From contig NZ_NPKN01000009.1 of NCBI RefSeq assembly GCF_008329435.1, positions 124,001 to 188,000 of the forward strand: a stretch of DNA of 64,000 nucleotides, read 5' to 3'. Origin of the DNA: Rhodanobacter sp. T12-5 (GTDB lineage: Bacteria; Pseudomonadota; Gammaproteobacteria; Xanthomonadales; Rhodanobacteraceae). This document shows positions 12,647-21,500 of this stretch, one piece after another. The position numbers and the translations under genes are program-made. The notes under the pieces were generated by a model, which searched no databases, was not told the DNA's origin, and saw only the letters and a list, made by a program, of their open reading frames with translations. Within the stretch, counting starts at the first letter, position 1. Each line of letters begins with the position of its first letter.

Positions 12647-13579
12647 ATGAAGAATGTTCCCACCCTCGACATCCGCCGCTACGACACCGATCGCGATGCC
12701 TTCGTCGCCGAGATCGGCGCCGCTTACCGCGAATTCGGTTTCTGCTGCATCAGCGGCCATGGCATTTCGCGCGAGCTGATCGACGGCTCCTACGACGTGT
12801 TCCAGCGCTTCTTCGCGCTGCCGACCGACACCAAGATGAAGTACCACGTCGCCGGCAGTGGCGGTGCGCGCGGCTACACGCCGTTCAAGGTGGAGACCGC
12901 CAAGGACAGCCAATACGCCGACCTGAAGGAGTTCTGGCATATCGGCCGGGAGATTCCGCGCGACTCGAAGTTCGCCGACGTGATGCCGCCGAATCTGTGG
13001 CCGGAGGAAGTGCCGGATTTCAAGCAGTACGGCTACGGCTTGTATGAAGCGCTGGATCAGCTCGGCACCCGCGTGTTGCGCGCGCTGGCACTGCATATCG
13101 ATCAGCCGGAAAACTTCTTCGAGGACAAGACCGACGTCGGCAATTCGATCCTGCGGCCCATCCACTATCCGCCGATTGCGCAAGAGAACATTCCCAACGT
13201 GCGCGCCGGTGCGCATGAAGACATCAACTTCATCACGCTCCTCGTCGGCGCCAGCGCCGAAGGTCTGGAAGTGCTGAGCGATGGTGAGTGGTTGCCGATC
13301 ACCACCGAGGGCGACGCGATCGTGGTGAACATCGGCGACATGTTGCAGCGGCTGAGCAACCATGTGTATCCGTCGACTTCGCACCGTGTGGTCAATCCGC
13401 AGAACGAGAACGCGCGCAAGCCGCGCTATTCGGTGCCGTTCTTCCTGCATCCGAACCCGGACGTGATGCTCGACCCGCTCGACTCGTGCATCACGCCGGA
13501 CAATCCGCGCCGCTACGACACCTCGATCAGCTCGCATGAATACCTGCTGCAGCGCCTGCGCGAAATCAAGCTGATTTAG
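12647..13579 (+). CDS. 2-oxoglutarate/Fe(II) oxygenase, isopenicillin N synthase-like
   Basis: A 310-residue non-haem iron dioxygenase. The DIOX_N domain (GFCCISGHGISRELID) is followed by the jelly-roll core. The iron triad is complete: H190 and D192 in AHEDINF, and H246 in STSHRVV. The co-substrate-binding R260-x-S262 is in KPRYSVPFF. The proteins most like it are annotated only as isopenicillin N synthase family dioxygenases; there is no beta-lactam gene nearby, so the substrate is unknown. The start at 12647 has no strong ribosome site but gives the usual family N-terminus. It converges with the DUF6445 gene. Confidence 0.85.
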   Translation: MKNVPTLDIRRYDTDRDAFVAEIGAAYREFGFCCISGHGISRELIDGSYDVFQRFFALPTDTKMKYHVAGSGGARGYTPFKVETAKDSQYADLKEFWHIGREIPRDSKFADVMPPNLWPEEVPDFKQYGYGLYEALDQLGTRVLRALALHIDQPENFFEDKTDVGNSILRPIHYPPIAQENIPNVRAGAHEDINFITLLVGASAEGLEVLSDGEWLPITTEGDAIVVNIGDMLQRLSNHVYPSTSHRVVNPQNENARKPRYSVPFFLHPNPDVMLDPLDSCITPDNPRRYDTSISSHEYLLQRLREIKLI

Positions 13580-13637
13580 CCGGGAATCGGGAATGGGGGT
13601 TCGGGAATCGGAAGAGCTGGCGAATCCCGAGCACCGA
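13580..13637. repeat. GGGAATCGG-type intergenic repeat
   Basis: Between two convergent genes the heptamer-like GGGAATCGG recurs (CGGGAATCGGGAATG, TCGGGAATCGGAAG) with a reverse copy GAATCCCG. Such GGGAATCGG arrays are common between genes in Xanthomonadales (family knowledge from memory). Confidence 0.5.
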
Positions 13638-14309
13638 TCAAGCCATCCAGAAAAACACGGCGGTCATCCGCTTGGCCGCCATTTCCTGTCCCCAGTACGC
13701 GCTGGCACTGTGGATCAGGTTGGCCTTGTAGATGAGCAACCGGTTGAAGCGGTGCGCCACACGCACGTCCTCGACAAATGCATTCGGCTGCACGAACCGG
13801 TTGCCCAGCGCTTCGGCCAGGTTGCGGTGCGGTGGCATCACGATGTTGCCGCCGAGCTGACCACCGGGCATGCGCTGGCGAAAGAAACTGGTGCCGCATT
13901 GCTCGGGCACGTCCGGGTTGAGATACAACACGGCAGCGTAACGGCACAGATTCGTCGAATCGGTATGTGGCTTGGCTGCGCCTTCGAGGGATCCGACTAC
14001 CTGCACGCAGTTGTGATTGAGCCGGATGCCCGCTTCGGTCTGTTCGACCCACACTTTTTTCGCGCCGGTCAGTCGGCAGACTTTCGCATCCAGTGCCGCC
14101 AGTTCGTCGTCCAGCAGGGCAGGCACTGCCCGCATGCCAGGCCAGACCTCGCCGGTGTAGGGATAGCCGAACTCCCAGTCGGTCTTGGCCAGACAACGGG
14201 CGCGTACTTCATCGGCGTTCGGCAAGGCGTCGTCCACCACCCAGTAATCGCGCCCTTCGACGGGTTTGCGATAGGGCAGTGGGCGCATCTGGGTCGGAAA
14301 CAGGGACAT
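13638..14309 (-). CDS. DUF6445 family protein, 2OG-Fe(II) oxygenase-like
   Basis: About 223 residues. The sequence has the double-stranded beta-helix pattern of iron oxygenases: KPHTDSTNLCRYAAVLYLN supplies a possible H-x-D, and NRLLIYKANLIHSASAYWG a distal histidine, followed by KRMTAVFFW. This matches what I recall as DUF6445, whose members accompany tryptophan halogenase or SapC clusters; no such genes are present here. The ATG at 14309 gives MSLFPTQMRPLPYRK; an upstream in-frame ATG at 14363 is less likely. Enzymatic activity is an inference from the motif only. Confidence 0.65.
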   Translation of the reverse strand: MSLFPTQMRPLPYRKPVEGRDYWVVDDALPNADEVRARCLAKTDWEFGYPYTGEVWPGMRAVPALLDDELAALDAKVCRLTGAKKVWVEQTEAGIRLNHNCVQVVGSLEGAAKPHTDSTNLCRYAAVLYLNPDVPEQCGTSFFRQRMPGGQLGGNIVMPPHRNLAEALGNRFVQPNAFVEDVRVAHRFNRLLIYKANLIHSASAYWGQEMAAKRMTAVFFWMA

Positions 14310-14376
14310 GCTGATGGATGCCGGGAATGATGAGTGGACGGGAAGCAGCAGCCGATGCCGCAATGCGAATCCGCGC

Positions 14377-15185
14377 CTATGTGCTGGTATTGCGGTAACG
14401 CTTCGATTCGCGCGCGGAGAGCCACATGGCCAACCGGTCCGGCATCAACTGCACGATGGTCTTGATGAGTCGATTGACCCGGCCGGGGATGTACACCGAT
14501 ACACCTCGTTCCACCGCCGCTATGCCATGGCGCACCACCTCTTGCGCGCTCAGCCACATGAAGCCGGGCAGTTTGTTCATCTTGTCGCGGGTGCCGGTGA
14601 CGTCGTGGAATTCCGACCAGTGAAACCAGGGCACAGCGCGCAGACATTCACGCCAGCGGACTGGTTCTCCAGCGCGAGCGATTGCGAAAACTTGATCAGG
14701 TAGGCCTTGGTGGCGGCGTACAAGGTATGCCCCGCCGGGCCGGGCACGTGTCCGGCGAGCGATGACACGTTGATGATGCGGCCGTGGCCACGTTCGCGCA
14801 TGCCGGGCAGCAGTCGCCACGCGAGCTCCGTCGGAGCGATCAGCAATACCTGCAGGGAATCCGCATGGGTCGTCCAGTCATTCGCATCGAGGGTGCCGGG
14901 GACTCCATAGCCGGCATTGTTGATCAGCCAGTCCACCTGCAGGCCCCGCTGTTCCAGCGTATCGCAAAGCATTTGTGGCGCGGCCGGATCAGCAAGGTCG
15001 TGTGGCAGCACGGTTACGTGTGTCGCGTAGCGTTCACGCAATTCGGTGGCGAGAGTTTCCATCCGGTCGGCTCGGCGGGCGGTCAGCACCAGGTCATGGC
15101 CGCCTGCAGCGAGTTGCCGCGCGAATTCGGCACCGATGCCGGACGAGGCGCCGGTGACCAGGCTGAGTGGGCGGGGAGACGTCAT
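14377..15185 (-). pseudogene. Short-chain dehydrogenase/reductase, frameshifted
   Basis: The N-terminal two thirds is a classical SDR: TGASSGIGAEFARQL (NAD(P)-binding GxxxGxG), NNAG, an active-site serine in INVSSLAGHV and YAATKAYLIKFSQSLA (YxxxK). After NVCALCPGFT the frame is lost. The remaining 70-odd residues (SEFHDVTGTRDKMNKLPG through SARESKRYRNTST) continue intact in the next frame. The break lies at about 14616-14621, where one base is missing between the codons for T and S. Because everything downstream is clean, this is a very recent mutation or a sequencing error. Substrate unknown. Confidence 0.75.
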
Positions 15186-15301
15186 GATTCACTCCGGATG
15201 GCGGGCTCTCATTCTCGACCGGGTTGCCCGATCGCGCCAGCGGTTTGCCGAGACATCGGCCCGTCGGTAAGCTTGCGGTTTGATCGCAGCGGAAGCAGAC
15301 C

Positions 15302-16069
15302 ATGCGCAAGAAATTCGTCGCAGGCAACTGGAAAATGCATGGCAGCCGTTCCATGGCCACGGCCCTGGTGAACGACATCGTTGCGGCCGGACTGGACGGC
15401 ATCGATATGGCCGTATTCCCGCCGTTTCCGTACCTCGCCGAGTTGGCCGGGCTGCATGCCGAAACCGGGTTGGGCTTCGGCGCGCAGGATGTCAGCGAGC
15501 ACGAAGGGCAGGGTGCGTACACCGGCGAGGTGTCGGCCGCCATGCTGGCGGATGTCGGCGCGCAGTGGGTTCTGGCCGGTCATTCGGAACGTCGCCAATA
15601 TCATGGGGAGAGCGATGAGTTGGTCGCGCGCAAGTTCGCGGCGGCGCGTGCCGGTGGCCTGACCCCGATCCTGTGTGTGGGCGAGACGCTGGAACAGCGT
15701 GAAGCCGGCGAGACCGAGACGGTCATTGCGCGCCAGTTGCAGGCGGTGCTGACGCTCAATGGCATCGCCAGTTTCGATACGGCCGTCATTGCTTACGAAC
15801 CGATATGGGCCATCGGTACCGGCCGCACCGCCAGCCCGGAGCAGGCGCAGCAGGTGCATGCCTTCATTCGTAGCCAACTGGAAAAAGAAGATGCTATGAT
15901 TGCCCGTCTGACCCGACTGCTTTACGGCGGCAGCGTCAAGGCGGCCAATGCCGCGGAATTGTTCGCGCAGGCGGATGTGGACGGAGGATTGATCGGCGGT
16001 GCCTCCCTGACCGCATCCGACTTCCTTGGAATCTGCGCCGCGGCGCATCAGGCGCTACAGGCTCAATAG
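15302..16069 (+). CDS. tpiA: Triosephosphate isomerase
   Basis: Glycolytic enzyme interconverting dihydroxyacetone phosphate and glyceraldehyde-3-phosphate. It is a 255-residue TIM barrel with the N-terminal substrate residues in FVAGNWKMHG, catalytic H94 in LAGHSERR, catalytic E166 in AYEPIWAIGTG and the phosphate loop LYGGSVKAAN. The start is the ATG after GCAGACC. secG begins 7 bp after its stop, so the pair forms an operon. Confidence 0.98.
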   Translation: MRKKFVAGNWKMHGSRSMATALVNDIVAAGLDGIDMAVFPPFPYLAELAGLHAETGLGFGAQDVSEHEGQGAYTGEVSAAMLADVGAQWVLAGHSERRQYHGESDELVARKFAAARAGGLTPILCVGETLEQREAGETETVIARQLQAVLTLNGIASFDTAVIAYEPIWAIGTGRTASPEQAQQVHAFIRSQLEKEDAMIARLTRLLYGGSVKAANAAELFAQADVDGGLIGGASLTASDFLGICAAAHQALQAQ

Positions 16070-16076
16070 AAACCTT

Positions 16077-16520
16077 ATGTTCGTCATTTTCAGCGTGTTT
16101 TACATTCTGATCGCTGCGGCGATGATCGTGCTGATCCTGCTGCAGAACGGCGCAGGCGCGGACGCCGGCTCAGGCTTTGGTGGCGGCGCTTCGGCTACGG
16201 TGTTCGGTGCGCGTGGCTCGGCCACGTTCCTCACTCGCGCCACCGGCGTCCTCGCTGCCTTGTTCTTCGTGCTGAGTCTCGGCATGGGGATTTACCTGCA
16301 CGGCAATGGCGCGCCACACAACAATGCCAACGATCTTGGCGTGATGGCCGCGGTTGCCAACAAGCCTGCTGCTGCACCTGCCGTACCGGCTGGTTCGGAA
16401 GTACCTGCCGCGGCACCCAGCACGGTCGTACCGGCAGCTACATCGCCGGCGGCGACTCCCGCCCCGACCAAGAGTCAGGGCGAGGTGCCGGCGGCACCGA
16501 AGCCGCAGACCAAGCACTGA
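16077..16520 (+). CDS. secG: Preprotein translocase subunit SecG
   Basis: Small membrane subunit of the SecYEG channel. Of 147 residues, two transmembrane helices lie at about 3-22 and 53-75, joined by the conserved loop QNGAGADAGSGFGGGASATVFG then GARGSATFLTR. The C-terminal 60 residues form an Ala/Pro-rich tail absent from E. coli SecG but common in Xanthomonadales. The ATG at 16077 is just downstream of tpiA, and the gene is followed by tRNA-Leu, the usual order in the group. Confidence 0.95.
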   Translation: MFVIFSVFYILIAAAMIVLILLQNGAGADAGSGFGGGASATVFGARGSATFLTRATGVLAALFFVLSLGMGIYLHGNGAPHNNANDLGVMAAVANKPAAAPAVPAGSEVPAAAPSTVVPAATSPAATPAPTKSQGEVPAAPKPQTKH

Positions 16521-16531
16521 GCAACACACCT

Positions 16532-16616
16532 GCCCAGGTGGCGGAACTGGTAGACGCACTACCTTGAGGTGGTAGCGACGCAAGTCGTAGGGGTTCGAGT
16601 CCCCTCTTGGGCACCA
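16532..16616 (+). tRNA. tRNA-Leu (anticodon GAG)
   Basis: An 85-nt type II tRNA with an encoded CCA. The acceptor stem GCCCAGG pairs with CTTGGGC, the anticodon stem-loop CTACCTTGAGGTGGTAG presents GAG, a long variable arm follows, and the T arm GGGGTTCGAGTCCCC is canonical. The 3' end is the integration target of the downstream island and remains intact. Confidence 0.97.
16599..16616 (+). other. Left island attachment site (attL core)
   Basis: The last 18 nt of tRNA-Leu, GTCCCCTCTTGGGCACCA, recur in degraded form at 63461-63477 (GTCTCCTCTTGGCACCA). An integrase gene follows directly. This is the usual geometry for a P4-type island using a tRNA 3' end as attB. Confidence 0.65.
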
Positions 16617-16659
16617 ATGATAGATCCTGAACTGTTTGTGATGGATCAGAATTACAGAT

Positions 16660-16684
16660 AACCCCGCGATTTGCGGGGTTTTTT
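16660..16684 (+). terminator. Rho-independent terminator after tRNA-Leu
   Basis: ACCCCGC / GCGGGGT stem with a 5-nt loop and a T6 tail. It is followed by GTGCCCG. The same module (CCCGC..GCGGG, T6, GTGCCCG) recurs ahead of the second integrase at 63524-63553. Confidence 0.85.
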
Positions 16685-16748
16685 GTGCCCGGACCTTCCG
16701 AGGTCGTCCGATCCTGTCCGAGGTTGTCCGAGAGTTTTGGGTATATAG

Positions 16749-16778
16749 TTGGGTACAAATCGTACTGTTTGTACCCAA
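16749..16778 (+). promoter_or_regulatory. Palindromic operator upstream of integrase 1
   Basis: Perfect 11-bp inverted repeat TTGGGTACAAA / TTTGTACCCAA with an 8-nt spacer, ending 14 bp before the integrase ATG. It could be an autoregulatory operator or a pair of integrase arm-binding sites; related TGGGTACAA copies lie at 41155 and 63384-63405. Confidence 0.55.
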
Positions 16779-16792
16779 GTAGGTCCCAAGCC

Positions 16793-18370
16793 ATGCCCCG
16801 CCTTGCCGTCTCACTGACAGAGCTCCAGGTTCGTCGGGCCAAACCGGTCGACACTCCTTACTCCATGTCCGATGGCAACGGGCTGGTGCTTTGGGTGAGG
16901 CCAGGTGGCCTGAAGTCTTGGCGCGTGCGCTACCGCCTCCCGGATGGCTCCAGGGCCGCCCCTGCGACGATTGGGCACTACCCCGAGATGTCTTTGAGCC
17001 AGGCCCGCATCACGGCGATCGAGATACAGCGCGCAGCCAAGCAGGGAAAGATCACAGCGGGTATCCGGAAAGCTCAGCAGGAGGCGAGGGCAGCCGTCGG
17101 AGCCGAGCAGGAGGCTGTAGCGCAACAGCGATCTGTCATGGAGCACGTGACATTGTGTGCTGTGTCGGGGCGATGGATGGCGGAAAAACGTGCCACTTGG
17201 GCGTTGGAGACTTACCGCAAAGCCCGTTTGGTAGTGGAGTCCTATCTCGTTCCCAAGATCGGCGACCTGGACGTTCGCACGATGGAGACAAAGGATGTCC
17301 GCCCTCTGCTGGTCGAGATGGCCAGGGAAACGCCTCAGCTTGCCCGGAAGGCACGGCAGTACATGGCCAGCATCGTGGAGCATGCCATCAACGAAGGCCT
17401 ACGCCCCGACGACAGCCGGCTGCGACTGGATCGCATTCTGCCGACCCATCGCAGCGGCCATATGCCGGCGGTCACCGACGACGCCAGCAAGCTGGGTGAT
17501 ATCATGCGGGCCATCGATTCCCATGAAAACCGTGTTGTGCGCGCCGCGCTGGTCTTGGCTTCCCTAACCGCGATGCGCTCGGGCGTCGTGGCCAGCGCTC
17601 GATGGGCTGAGATCGACTTGGAGGCGGGCGAATGGCGTGTCCCGGGGAAGAATCCCGACGGAACAAATCGCATGAAGACGGGGCAGGACTACAGCACATC
17701 GCTGCCTAATCAGGCCCTTGCCGTTTTGGGTGAGATGCGCGAGCGGAACATAGGCAGTGAATACGTCTTTCCTCCTCAATCCCGCCAAAAATCGGCACAC
17801 CTCAGTCGAGATGCCTTGAGCAAGGCCTTGCGCGAGATGGGCTTTCAGGGCGAGCACACCACCCATGGCTTCCGGGCATCACTGCGGACACTTGGCCGCG
17901 AGCGTCTCGGCATTGATGTGGATGTGCTTGAGGCCCAGCTGGCACATGCCCCGAAGGACGAGGTCGAAGCTGCCTATGCGCGCGTCAAGTTCCGTGAAAA
18001 GCGCCGAGATGTCATGCAGGGCTGGGCTGACTACTTGGATCAGCTCAAGGCCGGCCGCAATGAGCTCGCATCAAAAGGCATAAAGGAACAGAAGTTGATT
18101 GCTGCGTTGGCGGATGCTCAATCCTTTGCAGTGCAGCCAACAGCTGATGGCGTTGGCGAACGAACGAGCTTTCTAGGCGGGGAGAAATTGTCTCAGCGCC
18201 ATAAGCCATGGCTGATTAGCAAAGAGGTCCAAAAGGCGTCTGTCGTCCCGGCGAAAGCTCGGCCAGTAGAAACCACGGCACCAGTTGATGACATCGAAAT
18301 GCGAGTAGTGAGCCTTCCGCAAGGAGAGAGTCTTTCGAAACGCGATAAGCCATGGCTGCGGAAAAAGTGA
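16793..18370 (+). CDS. P4-type tyrosine integrase of the island
   Basis: A 525-residue site-specific recombinase. The N-terminal DUF4102-type arm-binding domain (LTELQVRRAKPVDTPYSMSD) is followed by a SAM-like domain and the catalytic core. The first arginine is near residue 261 (TAMRSGVV), the H-x-x-R box near 356 (HGFRASLRTLG), and the tyrosine nucleophile near 394 (AAYARVKFR) after LAHAPKDE. About 110 residues follow the tyrosine, more than usual, and carry two copies of LSxRxKPWL at 466-474 and 514-522. The ATG at 16793 gives the family start MPRLAVSLTELQ. Position next to the tRNA 3' end marks it as the integrase that inserted the island. Confidence 0.92.
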   Translation: MPRLAVSLTELQVRRAKPVDTPYSMSDGNGLVLWVRPGGLKSWRVRYRLPDGSRAAPATIGHYPEMSLSQARITAIEIQRAAKQGKITAGIRKAQQEARAAVGAEQEAVAQQRSVMEHVTLCAVSGRWMAEKRATWALETYRKARLVVESYLVPKIGDLDVRTMETKDVRPLLVEMARETPQLARKARQYMASIVEHAINEGLRPDDSRLRLDRILPTHRSGHMPAVTDDASKLGDIMRAIDSHENRVVRAALVLASLTAMRSGVVASARWAEIDLEAGEWRVPGKNPDGTNRMKTGQDYSTSLPNQALAVLGEMRERNIGSEYVFPPQSRQKSAHLSRDALSKALREMGFQGEHTTHGFRASLRTLGRERLGIDVDVLEAQLAHAPKDEVEAAYARVKFREKRRDVMQGWADYLDQLKAGRNELASKGIKEQKLIAALADAQSFAVQPTADGVGERTSFLGGEKLSQRHKPWLISKEVQKASVVPAKARPVETTAPVDDIEMRVVSLPQGESLSKRDKPWLRKK

Positions 18371-18599
18371 TGATTTTTGATGCGTCGGCAGCCGCTCACA
18401 TCTCTGGCACCCGCAGCGGGTACGACCACACTGGTCGCCAGGACTAGGATCCGCGAATACTTAGTTGACCGTCACTTACCGGCTAACCTGTCGAGCAAGC
18501 TGCCAAGATCAGTCAGATGGAATAGCCCCACGCGCTTCCGCGACGACGACATTGGCAATGGCTGCCGCTCATGGCGTGCCGCGATTGCGGGAATCCACG

Positions 18600-21500
18600 C
18601 TAGGCAGCAGCCTTGAGACTGATGTCCCGAAGCGCAGTAATTATGGCCTCGGCATCGCTGTCCCCGAACACCCCGTCCAGCCCCTCGTGATGCAGGCTGG
18701 TGAATGGTGGGTCGTACAGCTGCCCGGCGTCCATCACGCCCGACCGGGTCAGCCGGTCGATGATCATCTCGATAAAGCGGATCTGCTGGCTGGTGTAGCG
18801 CTTCTCGTCCAGGAACTGGCCGAACGCTTCCTTGGCGGCATTGCGGTCCAGGCCCACCAGTGAGCGGATGAACACTGTCAGCGGCTTGTCGTTGCCGAAA
18901 ACCTGCTCGAAGCGGTCGCGGCTTTCCACCGGTTCGGATTCGTAGACGAAGCGCTCCAGCTCGTTCAGGTCGGTCGGCGTCAGCGGCCTGTTGTGCTTGA
19001 GCTTGGCGATCGCGACGTGGTTTTCATTAGCGCGGATGTACGCCTCGACCTTCTTGCGGTACTGGGCGAGGTTGATGCCGGTGCTGAAGTCCTTGAGGGT
19101 GACTTCCTTCGCCTCGCCGATCTCGTCGGTCAGCATGCTGTAGACAGGCTTGATCGACTGGCGCTCGATGAACTGGATCAGTCCGCGCAGATGGCGCCGT
19201 ACCTGCTCGATCAGCGGCAGGGTGATGTCCTTCCAGAATTCTTCGCTCTGCACGTCCTGGATCAAAGCCAGTTCGGCGCGCACGGCGGGAATGGTGTCCT
19301 TGGTTTCCAGCTCGCTGGCCAGGTCGATGATCTTGTCGCGGTATCCCACGAAATCAGCGGTGGAGCGAACCAGCGCCAGCTGGAGATTCAGGCAGATCAG
19401 GTCGAACAGCTTGGCGGTGATGTGCTCGGGCTCGCGCTCGCTGGGCAAGCCGGCCACGTGGGCGCGCAGGTCCCCCAGTGCCGAGTCGTCTAGTCCCTCC
19501 CACTGCTCGCGCTCCACGAAGCGGGCCACATGCTCGCGCTCCGTGCGCACGATGAAGTTGTCCAGGTTCATCGCCGCCACTTCACCGTGCAGTTCATCGG
19601 TCAGCTCCTTGCGCAGGAAGAACAGCTTGTCATAGGTCTCGGGGCTTTCGGACTGGGGGTGAGGGTCGGGGGCTGTGCCATCCGGCAGCAGCGACAACAG
19701 ATCCAGCCGCGCCTTGAACAGGCGCTTGCCCAACGGCTCGGCCATGCCACCCAGCGCGCCACGCGGGTTCTCGTTGAAGAATTCGAAGTTGGCGCAGAAG
19801 TCGAAGATGGCGAACTCTTCCTTGTCCTGGCCCGGCGCGAACAGATCCGGGCACAGCCGGGTGCCGCGGCCGATCATCTGCAGAAACTTCACCTTCGAGC
19901 GCACTGCCTTGAAGAACACCAGGTTCAACACCTGCGGCACGTCGATGCCGGTGTCCAGCATGTCCACTGAGATGGCGATCTGCGGCAGCTTGTCCTGCTT
20001 GCTGCTGAAGTCGTCGATCAGGCTCTGCGCGTAATTCACCGCATGGGTGATCGTGCGGGCGAACTCACCCTTGTAATGGGGGTAGTGGTGGTTGAAACGT
20101 CGGGCGATGAACTCGGCATGTTTCTGGTTGACCGCAAAGATGATCGTCTTGCCCAGCGTGTCGCCGCCGTCCACCTTCAGGCCGTTCTCCATCAGGTGCC
20201 TGAGCATCAGGTCGACGGTGTGCTCGTTGAACAACTGCTTGTTGACCGCGGAGGCATGCACCTCGGTCGGTGCCGTGGCTTCCTCGCCTTTGCCCGCGTT
20301 GTCGCCCCAGTCCAGCGACTCCCAGTGCTCCTTCTCCTCGTCGGTCAGGTCGGCGTAGCGAATACCTTCGCGGACGAACTTGATCGGTACGGAGTGCGAC
20401 TTGGGTGGCACCAGGTAGCGATCGGAAATCGCTTCATCCAGCGAATAGGCATCGGTGGGCACACCGGTTTCCAGACCGAACAGGTGATAGGTGTCGCGAT
20501 CCACCTCATCGCGCGGCGTGGCGGTCAGGCCAAACAGGTAGCTGTCGAAGTAGCGGAAGATCGCGCCGTACTTCTGGTACACGCTGCGGTGTGCCTCGTC
20601 GATGATGATCAGGTCGAAGTGGCCTACGCCGTACTGGCGCTGGTCGCCCTCCATCTGGTCGATCAGACCCATCATGGTTGGGTAGGTAGACAGGTACACG
20701 CGCCCGTGGCCGTGCTTTTCGGTCACCAGGTTCACCGGGCTGGAATCCGGCAGGTGCTCCTTGAACGCGCCGGTGGCCTGGTTCACCAGTGCCACCCGGT
20801 CGGCCAGAAACAGCACGCGCTTGACCCAGTTGGCGCGCATCAGCAGCTCCACCAGCGCGATCGCGGTGCGCGTCTTGCCGCTGCCGGTGGCCATGGTCAG
20901 CAGGCCGGCACGGCGGCCTTCAGCCAGCGCCTCGACCATCGCGCGGATGGCACGGTGCTGATACGGGCGCTCGACGATGGCGTGGTTGATCGCCACCGTT
21001 CGCGGGTTTGCCTGCAGGCTGCGGCGCTGGATCGTCAGTTCCAGTTCGTCGCGGGAGTAGAAGCCCTGCACCTCGCGCGGCGGCGCGCGGCGGTCGTCCC
21101 ACAGCCAGGTGTGGTTGCCGTTGCTGTAGAAGATCAGCGGGCGCCGGCCCTTCTCTGCTTCCAGGCAGTCGGCGTACAGCTTGGCCTGCTGCTGGCCCAC
21201 GTCCGGGTCCTTCAGGGTGCGCTTGGCCTCGACCACGGCGAGCGGCAATCCATCCTTCCCCCACAGCACATAGTCGACAAAGCCCTCGCCCTTGGTATTG
21301 GGCATCCCGGTCACCGGCACCTCGATGGCCGCGTTGCCGCCCACCTCCCAGCCAGCCTCGCGGAGCATCACATCGATAAAGAATCGGCGCGTGTCCGCCT
21401 CGTCGTAATCGTGCGTATCTGGCACCGCGATATTGGCGGCCTTGGCCTCGGCCAGCTCGGCGCGGACGGCCGCCAGTTTGGCATCCATCTCGGCCAGCAT

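Noticed and set aside
9346-12672. A 1108-codon minus-strand open frame across orn, folP and glmM
   Set aside because: Opposes three certain genes, and its composition is typical of antisense reading in GC-rich DNA.
18371-18599. Gene between integrase 1 and hsdR
   Set aside because: The short plus-strand ORF of 79 codons has no ribosome site or domain and runs into the hsdR 3' end.
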